64,000 nucleotides of DNA from JALYOK01 sp963840785 (GTDB lineage: Bacteria; Pseudomonadota; Gammaproteobacteria; Burkholderiales; JALYOK01): NCBI GenBank assembly GCA_963840785.1, contig CAWJAF010000003.1, positions 124,001 to 188,000 on the forward strand. The letters are read 5' to 3'. This document shows positions 26,900-34,411 of this stretch, in pieces. How positions within the stretch are numbered: the stretch's first letter is position 1; the number at the start of each line of letters is the position of its first letter. The notes below the pieces were generated by a model. The model was given only the letters and a program-made list of their open reading frames with translations. It did not search any database and was not told the DNA's origin. The position numbers and the translations under genes were made by a program.

Positions 26900-26992
26900 C
26901 GGAATTTCAGTAAAGAGGTTGATTCGGAAGCCGCAATGGCAGTATCCTCAATTGGAATAAAGAATTCGTAGTAATTGGAAAATTTGACCGTC

Positions 26993-27983
26993 ATGCAAGT
27001 CCGCGCTGAAACTCTGGCCGAAATTTATAAACTCTTATCTCCCCACCCATTGATCTAACCGGCGGAGTGTAAGGCTTTTTATCGCGATGAAATCAATGAA
27101 GTTCGTGATGGCCAGGTTTTTGAGCGCATGTCGCTGGGTTTAAAAAGAGCCCACGGCAATGTGTCTTACAAGGCATTGTTGATGGGGCATTCCGGTGTGG
27201 GTAAATCAACGGAGTTGACGCGCTTAGAAGAAAGACTCACCGGCAAGTATCAAGCCATTCGCTTTCGCGCGCCAGAACATCTTGATCCGATTAGTTTTGA
27301 GCCATTTGATGTTCTGTTGCTGATGATGATTGAAGTTGCCGAACGAACAGCGCAGGCAAAAGAAGCAGGCGGTGCCGGCGCGTGAGCAAACGCAGAATCT
27401 CATTGAACGCCTGGAACGCGGCATTGAGCAGCATATTGATAGCCACCCGAGCGGGAGCAATCCTTGCTGCGGCCAGCGATGACGATCCTCACCAGCGCGG
27501 GCTTGAAAGGCGAAGCACAATCTCTGCAACAGCGCTTTAAGGAAATTCGCGCCGAGCGCGAGCATTTATCGGTCGACGCCAATCTGAGCGTCGATGAAAA
27601 AATTAATCAAGCGAAGGAACTGCTTCGCAGCGGCGACGCGTTAGCGGAAAGCCTGGATTTCTACGATGCGGAGCAGCCTTATCGTTCCGCAATCATGTTA
27701 GCTGAAAACATTCCTTCGGCATTGCCAACCTACACGTCTGCGCTGAATAATCTCGCGCAGTTACTGCATGCAAGTTACCAACCGCCTCGCCGAGGCCGAA
27801 CCGCTGATGCGCCGCGCGGTGGAGATTTGGCTGCGTTTCAAACAACTCACTGGACATGATCATCCCAATATTGCCCGGGGCACGGAAAATTACCGCGCGA
27901 TGTTAGAGCAATTGGAATACACGCCAGCGCAAATTGAAACGCGGCTCAATGAAATGACCGGGCGATTCGGCGCGAGCCCGTAG
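26993..27983 (+). pseudogene. Remnant of a P-loop ATPase with TPR repeats
   Basis: An ATG at 26993 opens MQVRAETLAEIYKLLSPHPL, which meets an in-frame TAA at 27056. The same frame continues with PAECKAFYRDEINEVRDGQV and a P-loop, LLMGHSGVGKSTELTRLEER, before a stop at 27385. Further pieces follow in other frames: ERLERGIEQHIDSHPSG, an E/R/Q-rich helix segment, and kinesin-light-chain-like TPRs (ALNNLAQLLHA, then TNRLAEAEPLMRRAVEIWLR). Only part of the ATPase domain remains. The architecture recalls STAND-type NTPases with C-terminal TPRs. It has one nonsense codon and at least two frameshifts, and large deletions are likely, so this looks genuinely decayed. Confidence 0.68.
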
Positions 27984-27984
27984 C

Positions 27985-28051
27985 TTGGTGGTGAGTAACG
28001 AACCCCAACACATCATCCCGCGATTTGTTGGGGTTCGTTCCTCACCACCAA
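27985..28051. repeat. Long inverted repeat (hairpin element)
   Basis: Arms at 27985-28010 and 28026-28051 are inverted copies differing at one of 26 positions, with a 15-bp spacer. A single-arm relative (tgttggggttcgttcctcac) lies at 41670-41689, followed by ccgcaacctac. The element follows the ATPase/TPR remnant. Confidence 0.85.
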
Positions 28052-28273
28052 CCTAGACGTTTTTTCATATGGCCGCGCCACGAGCCTTATCCCGCTTGCC
28101 TTTCAGCGATGCATGCCTGAAGAAGCGCTCTACGATTGCCTCCTAGGCCGATCAATTTTGAGTTTTTGTGCGCAATCGCGATGCGAGAAAGCCTTATAAT
28201 ATTTTCCGTAAACCTGCCGGCACTGCAAACCGTTGAGTGTTGTCGACCGGCCATTCGCTCAAGGAGATCACCG

Positions 28274-28747
28274 ATGAAACCATTTACCGTCACTTTTTCC
28301 CGCCACTTAATCGCCACCGCCCTCGCCTGCGCGCTCGCACCTGCCTTCGCCAACATGGGCGTGGAGGAAGCCGCCAGCGTAACCGAGCCGAACTTTATCG
28401 AAGGGCAAAAAGCCTTAGAGGCGAAAGATTACAAAACTGCGTTGGCTGCGCTAAAAAAAGCGCTCGATGTCGATAAAAATAATCCCGATGTTCACAATTA
28501 TTTGGGTTATTCCTATCGCAATCTCGGCGACTACGACAGCGCATTTAAGCACTACAACCAAGCGCTAGTTTTATCGCCGGGCCACAAAGCGGCGCACGAA
28601 TATATCGGCGAAGCTTATTTGATGAAAAACGATTTGGCTAAGGCCGAAGAGCATTTGAACAAACTGCGTGCTATTTGTATGACGGGCTGTACGGAAATGA
28701 GTTTGTTGAAAGAGAAGATTGACGATTTTAAGAAGAAGAAAGCGTAA
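28274..28747 (+). CDS. Secreted TPR-repeat protein
   Basis: The product has 157 residues. A strong Shine-Dalgarno (aaggag at 28261) fixes the ATG at 28274 rather than the longer upstream frame. A signal peptide ends ALAPAFA. Three TPR-like units follow (FIEGQKALEAKDYKTALAAL, VHNYLGYSYRNLGDYDSAFK, AHEYIGEAYLMKNDLAKAEE), then a short tail with a CMTGC motif and a lysine-rich end. It is a periplasmic protein-protein interaction scaffold of unknown partner. It stands alone between two hairpin elements. Confidence 0.85.
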   Translation: MKPFTVTFSRHLIATALACALAPAFANMGVEEAASVTEPNFIEGQKALEAKDYKTALAALKKALDVDKNNPDVHNYLGYSYRNLGDYDSAFKHYNQALVLSPGHKAAHEYIGEAYLMKNDLAKAEEHLNKLRAICMTGCTEMSLLKEKIDDFKKKKA

Positions 28748-28764
28748 CGGATAATATTGAACTG

Positions 28765-28839
28765 GTAGGGCGGATCAAGCGTGGCATAAAAACTACTGGT
28801 GGCCGCAGTAGTTTTTATGCCACGCTTGATCTACCCTAC
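28765..28839. repeat. Inverted repeat, 33-bp arms
   Basis: Arms at 28765-28797 and 28807-28839 pair at 31 of 33 positions around a 9-base loop (ggtggccgc). The outer ends read gtaggg and ccctac. It can serve as a bidirectional transcription barrier between the TPR gene and the convergent lipoprotein gene, or be a small non-autonomous mobile element. Confidence 0.85.
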
Positions 28840-28854
28840 AATTAATCCTTTTTT

Positions 28855-29578
28855 TTACTTGCAAACATTGCAATTCGTCACAATCGGCTGACCTTGCGGC
28901 GAAGCATGAAAACGCTCTGATTCGTTTTCGATAGATTCCATGATGCGATTAACTTCGTCTTTGAGCAGCGCGTCAATTTTCCCCGTGAGTTCTCTTAGCG
29001 CACCACTCTCCGTGAAACCGCAACCGGAATAACGGTGCTTGCGTTTCGCCCAGCGCTGATTGGCTTTCCACACTTCCATTTCGCATTGATAAGCATGTTG
29101 CTGTTCGTGCGCCAACACTCGATCTAGCCAATTGGCGCGGCCATCGGCGCAGGATTGCGAAATCGTGCTCGGCGGCACCCAATCGACGATGCGCACACAC
29201 GCCGAGGCAAGCTGAAACTGATTCGGGTTGGGCGGCAATTCAATACTAAAACAAGTACGGCCAAGTATGCCCTCTTCGCGCTTGGGCGTATAGCTGTATC
29301 CGCTCGACGTGACGTTGCAACGCGTCGAGCCAATCCAACCGGGATGGGTGCGTCCGCCGCAATCTTGCACACCTTTGCGCGCAATGTAATCGTCCCACGC
29401 GCGGCAACTGCCGGTGAATTTGTCGTATTGAACATTGGCATTCGATTTGCGCCGGCGCCGTTTTTCCGTCGGATGGCGCCGGCGCTCGCGGTGCGCGGGT
29501 AGACGGCTTGGATGCACAGCCGGCGATGACGAGTGCGATAACAAATAAAGTGAAGCGTGCAGCGCTTTTTGTTTGCAT
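28855..29578 (-). CDS. Putative lipoprotein with an HExxH motif, one frameshift
   Basis: The start at 29578 gives MQTKSAARFTLFVIALVIAG followed by the lipobox Cys (VIAGCASKPS), so this is an envelope lipoprotein. Near 29440 the reading passes into the frame that continues NVQYDKFTGSCRAWDDYIAR to the stop at 28855. The C-terminal half contains VLAHEQQHAYQCEME, an HExxH arrangement with a following Glu that could bind zinc. The mature part has several cysteines (NCNVCK at the end). It may be a metallopeptidase-like protein, but no family is recognised with certainty. Confidence 0.6.
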
Positions 29579-29620
29579 TGGTTTTACCTCGTCTTGTTGT
29601 TTAAAACTGAGGTTACTACC

Positions 29621-29696
29621 TTGTCATTCCCGCGAAGGCGGGAATCCAGCGTCTTTCGTTTAACGACACTGGGTCCCCGCCTTCGCGGGGACGAAA
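29621..29696. repeat. Dispersed palindromic repeat, copy 2
   Basis: The left part begins ttgtcattcccgcgaaggcg and the right part is ccccgccttcgcggggacg, with gggaatcca and tgggtcc boxes between. It matches copies at 1858-1935 and 63541-63611. It lies in the spacer between the lipoprotein and the enolase-superfamily gene. Confidence 0.8.
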
Positions 29697-29703
29697 AAAG
29701 GTA

Positions 29704-30881
29704 CTAACTAAATTCGTGCAACGCGATGCGATTTTTTGCGATGAAATCCCAATCGTAAATCACGCCGAGCCCCGGCCCAGTCGGCACCGGCACGCAGCCG
29801 TCCTCGCCAACGCAATCGATCATATCGGAATAGTCGCAGGCATAAACCGGCGCAATCGCATTGGGACAATCCGGCCCAACTAAGCCGACTTCGTAATAAT
29901 TGCTGTTGCGCATCGCACTCATGCACGCTCGATGCGCCGGGCCGCAAACGTGAATTTCCGCATCCATGCCGAACGCTTCGGCGAGGTGCGCGATTTTCAT
30001 GCAGCCGGTAATGCCCATGTCGTATTCAGGATCGACGCGCAGAAAATCTGTGCCGCCCGCAATCAAAAAATCCGCTTTCGGCTCGACGCCGCGCACATGC
30101 TCAGTTTGCAGAATTGGCGTCTTCAAAAATTCGCGCAGACTTCTTGTGCGCAAACGCCGACGTGCCGGAATCGCGGAACGGATCTTCGTACCAAAAATAA
30201 TTCGCTTCGTCGCACGCGCGGCCAACGTAGAGCGCATCGGCAAAAGTACGCAATTCGCACGCCGGATCGAGCATCAATTCCATCTTGTCGCCGATCATTT
30301 TGCGCACGTGCAAAACATTTGCCGCTTCTTCGCGCTTGTCGCCTTCGTTCCAGCCGTGAATTTTGAATGCGCGATAGCCGAGCGCCGTAACATTGCTCCG
30401 CGAATTCGGCGAACGCTTCTTTCGAATGCAAGCCGCCATTGCGGTCGCCGTGATAAGTGCTGGCGTAGGCCGGCAAGCGTTTGCGATAGCCGCCAAGCAA
30501 TTCCGAAACGGAGACGCCCAATTTTTTTCCGGCCAAATCCCACAAGCGCGATGTCGATCGGGCCGTGGCCCATGTGATCGAACTGGCGCGCTTGGCGTTT
30601 TAAATCGTCGTAATATGAGTTCGCGGTGCTTCTGCTTCGCGGCCGATTAAATACGGCGCGAGCATTAGCGTTTGGCCGAGGGACGAAGCGGACGCCACCC
30701 ACTGCGCCACATATTCGCCGCGCAAGCCGTTGTCCGTCATGATCACCGTCGCGTATTTGGTGACGCGGACTTTCGAATCTTTTTTATAGCCGAACGCGCC
30801 GACGCCTTCACCGCGCAGAAAACCAAGGTTATGCGCGTCGAACTGAAACGCATGAACTTCAACCTTGGTGATCTTGCTCAT
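29704..30881 (-). pseudogene. Mandelate racemase/muconate lactonizing enzyme family protein, about four frameshifts
   Basis: This enolase-superfamily protein reads in pieces, from N- to C-terminus: SKITKVEVHAFQFDAHNLGF (30881 on), YDDLKRQARQFDHMGHGPID, LAGKKLGVSVSELLGGYRKR, LGYRAFKIHGWNEGDKREEA, MLDPACELRTFADALYVGRA, FWYEDPFRD, then LKTPILQTEHVRGVEPKADF to the C-terminus. Base and metal-ligand positions (KIH, the Asp of MLDPACE and the Glu of WYEDPF) are visible. Breaks lie near 30620, 30548, 30385 and 30140. The restored length, about 390 residues, is typical. glcG-like DNA follows upstream at 30885, so the two are likely an operon for an organic acid pathway. Confidence 0.78.
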
Positions 30882-30884
30882 TGC

Positions 30885-31289
30885 TTAGCCAAGCAGGGCT
30901 TTGATTCCGGCCTCAGCGATCTGCGCGTCTTCACTCGATTTCACGCCGGAGACGCCGACCGCACCAATCACGTCACCCTCAACGATGATCGGCACGCCGC
31001 CTTCCAAATGTGTCGCTTCCGGCATGGAGAGCGCGCTGTAACGGCCGCCATTCACCATGTCTTCGTACACCTTGGTATTGCGCCGGCCGATCGCGGCCGT
31101 GCGCGCTTTTTGCGGCGCGATATGTGAGCTGATCGGCGCGGCGCCATCCATGCGCTGATAAAACAATAGATGACCGCCATCATCGCAAATGGCGATGGAG
31201 ACATTCCAATTGTTTTTCTTCGCCTCAGCTTCTGAGCCGGCGGCAATTTTTTTTAAATCATCGAGTGTTAATACGGCTTTGCTTTTCAT
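30885..31289 (-). CDS. GlcG/HbpS family heme-binding-like protein
   Basis: The 134-residue protein is an intact member of the GlcG (DUF336) family: AEAKKNNWNVSIAICDDGGH, FYQRMDGAAPISSHIAPQKA and VPIIVEGDVIGAVGVSG are characteristic. Members bind heme or cobalamin and often sit beside dehydrogenase and racemase genes of organic-acid utilisation. Here the gene is 3 bp upstream of the enolase-superfamily gene on the same strand. Its own role is unknown. Confidence 0.85.
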   Translation of the reverse strand: MKSKAVLTLDDLKKIAAGSEAEAKKNNWNVSIAICDDGGHLLFYQRMDGAAPISSHIAPQKARTAAIGRRNTKVYEDMVNGGRYSALSMPEATHLEGGVPIIVEGDVIGAVGVSGVKSSEDAQIAEAGIKALLG

Positions 31290-31301
31290 CTATGCTCCCC
31301 A

Positions 31302-31937
31302 TTATTTCCCGCATCGGAATTGGAATACTAAATCATCCAGCGTCGACCATATCGGGTCCGAATTTTCCTTTGGTGAAATGGCAAACAGCGCGACGTTGCG
31401 ATTTTGTTCCTCACAACGAAATGTCTTGATATGAAAGCGCAACACCAGTGGCGCGTCGCTAGCTTTTTCGCTCAAACATTCGTAGCTGTCGACTTCGGCC
31501 AAAAACGCTTGGTAATTTGCGTACTTGAGTAGTGGATTTGCTTGCGTCGCGGGATCCAATATTACCCGAGCGCGATAACGCGCGGGGTCAAGTTTAAGCG
31601 TTTTTGGTCCATCGGTCGCACACAGGCCGCGATAGTAAATCGGCAAATCTTCCGTCAGGGTTTCAATGTTGACCGGGCGACTATCTTTAAGCCACCAGCC
31701 GAAAGCATAACCCCATAACTGCGGTGAATCGGGTTTAAAAAATCCGGGTGGTAAACGTAGCTCTTCGTGGCCCTCGTGCTTGACCTGGCTACTAAGATAC
31801 AGCGGAAACTCGAACGCAAAGTTTCGCCAATCTTTCGGCTCCGGCCAGAAAAAATTCTTGCGCTCCTGTGAAATTTCCCGTTCGGCCTTGGTTGCGCAGC
31901 CGAGTAAGGCAAGCGCCGCAACAACGACGTAAATCAT
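31302..31937 (-). CDS. Predicted lipoprotein downstream of tonB
   Basis: The ATG at 31937, 10 bp after the tonB stop, gives MIYVVVAALALLGCATKAER with a lipobox (LLGC), so it is preferred over the longer frame start at 32009. The mature protein has about 190 residues, is rich in W, Y and F, and has no recognised domain. Two cysteines (DSYECLSE, FRCEEQN) could form a disulfide. It is probably co-transcribed with tonB and could be an outer-membrane accessory of the TonB system. Confidence 0.7.
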   Translation of the reverse strand: MIYVVVAALALLGCATKAEREISQERKNFFWPEPKDWRNFAFEFPLYLSSQVKHEGHEELRLPPGFFKPDSPQLWGYAFGWWLKDSRPVNIETLTEDLPIYYRGLCATDGPKTLKLDPARYRARVILDPATQANPLLKYANYQAFLAEVDSYECLSEKASDAPLVLRFHIKTFRCEEQNRNVALFAISPKENSDPIWSTLDDLVFQFRCGK

Positions 31938-31947
31938 TCGACTCAAA

Positions 31948-32742
31948 TCAATTCTCCAGCTTAAACACGACTTCCTGATCGACAAAATACTGCGTGCCGT
32001 CGCCGTCAAATTTATATTGTTTCACGGCTTTCGTCACCGCGTCATCGAACACGCCGGGCGGGCTGGATTCGAGAATTTCGACATCGATCACCTCACCGCC
32101 AGGGCCAATCGTTAATCGCGCTTTTACCTTGCCCATCGTGCCGTCTTTTAGCGCAGTACGCGGATACGCTGCGGCGACTTTACGAATCGGCTTGGCGTTG
32201 CGCACTTGCTTCGGCGGCGCAGTTTGTTCCTTCGGCTCCACTTTCGGCTCGACCTTCGGTTCTTCTTTGACAGGCTCCGGCGTGGGCGGCGGTGGCTCCA
32301 CCTTGGGCTCCGGCTCAGGCTCCGGTGGCGGCGGCTCAACCTTGGGCTCGGGCTTAGGTTCCGGAATCACGATTTTCGGCTCAGGAATCGGCTCGGGCTT
32401 AGGCTCGATTTTCGGCGGCTCCACTTTCGGAATCGGCTTCGGTTCCGGCTTGGGAATGGGCTTCGGCGGCTCGGGCTTTTTCTCTTCCGGCGGAGGCGGC
32501 TTGATCGGCTCCGGTTTCGGAATTTCCTTCGGCGGTTCCGGCTTAACTAATTCTACCGTCATCGGCGGCGGTTCTTGGATGCCGAAATCGTTGCTCCAAT
32601 CGACCAGAAATACTGCAGCAAAAATGGCGATTTCCAATAGCGCGGCGATCAAAAATGCCAGCGGCAACGAAATGGTATTTTCACGATCGCGTTTTGGATC
32701 GGCCCAAAGCGGGCCGCGCGCAGCGTATTGCCCGGCGCTCAT
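31948..32742 (-). CDS. tonB: TonB-like energy transducer
   Basis: The 264-residue protein has one N-terminal membrane helix (about residues 24-46, SLPLAFLIAALLEIAIFAAV), a long P/E/K-rich periplasmic spacer (about 55-175) and a C-terminal TonB domain with PIRKVAAAYPRTALKDGTMG and ESSPPGVFDDAVTKAVKQYK. It energises outer-membrane receptors through ExbB/ExbD, which are not next to it. The repetitive spacer makes the opposite strand look open, but that is a shadow. Confidence 0.93.
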   Translation of the reverse strand: MSAGQYAARGPLWADPKRDRENTISLPLAFLIAALLEIAIFAAVFLVDWSNDFGIQEPPPMTVELVKPEPPKEIPKPEPIKPPPPEEKKPEPPKPIPKPEPKPIPKVEPPKIEPKPEPIPEPKIVIPEPKPEPKVEPPPPEPEPEPKVEPPPPTPEPVKEEPKVEPKVEPKEQTAPPKQVRNAKPIRKVAAAYPRTALKDGTMGKVKARLTIGPGGEVIDVEILESSPPGVFDDAVTKAVKQYKFDGDGTQYFVDQEVVFKLEN

Positions 32743-33182
32743 CGCACGAAACCTAATGCAATGAAGATGAAAAAACGACTCGGATTCGAGACAGGGAGCG
32801 GAAAATGCACGGTTAAATTGTTATGAGGTTTCGCTCAATTATATCTTCTTTTAGCTAGCGCCTTTAGCGGAGTATTGGTGAAAAGAAAGCATGCCGCAGA
32901 ACCATTATTGATGCGCCTCTCCAGGCATGATTATCCAAGAGGCAATCGCCGCGCGGCTGCTGGCGCAACCACTAAAAAATTCCGATCTGTCGATGACGGG
33001 AACCAAAACCACAGTGTATTATCTATTTGTTGCGATGCGCAATTTCTAATCCGCAAGCAAAGCGAGCGATTTATTCGATATCCGAACAAATCTTTACGGC
33101 GGATCGGAGTTGCCATGTCGATTTTCGATTCGTCGATTCGACCCATCTGCACAACGCTCAACCATTACTCTCTGAGGATTGT
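32743..33182. other. Divergent spacer between tonB and the RND operon
   Basis: The 440 bp hold no convincing gene; the 103-codon ORF at 32875-33186 lacks a supporting start or conservation signs. The region must carry promoters for tonB (minus) and the efflux operon (plus). No clear promoter pair or operator was assigned. Confidence 0.5.
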
Positions 33183-34403
33183 ATGATTCACGGCCTATCT
33201 CGCGTATTTTTTCTTGCGGCTTTTGGAACCGGAACATTGCTGGTCGGCTGCGGCAAAGGCGCGCCAGCAGGTGGCCCCGCGCCAGGTATGGGCGGCCCGC
33301 CACCAGTTTCCGTCGCGCCGGTAACCAAGCGCACGGTGCAGGAGTTTGACGAATTCTCCGCGCGATTAGAAGCGGTTGAAACGGTCGAGATCCGGGCTCG
33401 TGTCGCCGGCACGCTCGACAAAGTCCATTTCAGCGAAGGCCAAAACGTTAAAAAGGGCGACGTGTTGTTCACCATCGATCCGCGACCATTCGCCATGGAA
33501 GCGGCGCGAGTGGAAGCGCAAATTGCGGCAACGCGTACGCAATGGGGACTTTCCAAGAGCGAATTGGCCCGCGCAGAAAGACTGCTGAAGTTACAAGCGA
33601 TCTCGCAACAGGACACCGACAAGTTACGCGCTGCCGCGCGCAATGCCGAGACTTCAATTCAAGCCGCGCAAGCGGAGCTCAACGTTGCAAAACTCAATTT
33701 AAGTTTTACGCGGATCACTTCGCCCATTGATGGCCGTATTTCCCAAGCGCTCATCACACCGGGTAACTACGTCAAAGTAGGCGATCAAATATTGACGACC
33801 ATCGTCTCGATGGATCGTGTTTACGCCTACTTCGATGCCAGCGAAGCGACCTACCTCAAATACGTTCGCGCCGCGAAAGACGGCGCGCGGCCTTCGTCGC
33901 GCGACAACGCGAATCCGGTGTTGATGGGCTTGTCCGACGAAGCCGGTTATCCCCATCAAGGCAGCATGGACTTTGTCGACAATCGTTTGAATCCGGCGAC
34001 CGGCAGCATGCGCGCACGCGCGGTGTTCGACAACGCAAATGGCCAATTCACGCCGGGCCTGTCGGCGCGCATTAAATTGATCGGCAGCGGATCGTATGAA
34101 GCAACCGTGGTGCCGGATCGCGCAATCACGACGGACCAGACGCGCAAAATCGTGATGGTCGTCGGCGCCAACAATATGGTGGAGCCGCGCGAAGTGAAAC
34201 CGGCGGCACTGATCGATGGCATGCGCGTGGTCACCGGCGTGAAAGCCGGTGAAAACATCATTATCGATGGTTTGCAGCGCGCCTTCCCCGGCGCGCCGGT
34301 GACGCCGCAAGTGATGAAAGTTGATGAAAAAGGCATGCCGACCGTCGCGGCACCGGCCGCTCCACCGAAACAAGAAGAAACCAAACCCGCTGAGAAAAGC
34401 TAG
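33183..34403 (+). CDS. RND efflux periplasmic adaptor (membrane fusion protein)
   Basis: This is an AcrA/MexA-type adaptor that links the inner-membrane RND pump to an outer-membrane channel. The ATG at 33183 gives MIHGLSRVFFLAAFGTGTLL followed by the lipobox VGC, so the protein is a lipoprotein of 406 residues. It has a barrel-sandwich/lipoyl segment (VETVEIRARVAGTLDKVHF), a helical hairpin and the C-terminal VDNRLNPATGSMRARAVFDN motif. The longer frame from 33027 lacks a start signal. The pump gene starts 9 bp downstream. Confidence 0.94.
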   Translation: MIHGLSRVFFLAAFGTGTLLVGCGKGAPAGGPAPGMGGPPPVSVAPVTKRTVQEFDEFSARLEAVETVEIRARVAGTLDKVHFSEGQNVKKGDVLFTIDPRPFAMEAARVEAQIAATRTQWGLSKSELARAERLLKLQAISQQDTDKLRAAARNAETSIQAAQAELNVAKLNLSFTRITSPIDGRISQALITPGNYVKVGDQILTTIVSMDRVYAYFDASEATYLKYVRAAKDGARPSSRDNANPVLMGLSDEAGYPHQGSMDFVDNRLNPATGSMRARAVFDNANGQFTPGLSARIKLIGSGSYEATVVPDRAITTDQTRKIVMVVGANNMVEPREVKPAALIDGMRVVTGVKAGENIIIDGLQRAFPGAPVTPQVMKVDEKGMPTVAAPAAPPKQEETKPAEKS

Positions 34404-34411
34404 GGATCGCC

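Noticed and set aside
32206..32550. Long plus-strand ORFs opposite tonB
   Set aside because: They mirror the P/E/K-rich repeat spacer of TonB and have no start signal or domain.
32875..33186. 103-codon ORF upstream of the efflux operon
   Set aside because: No ribosome-binding site, no domain, and it overlaps the adaptor start.
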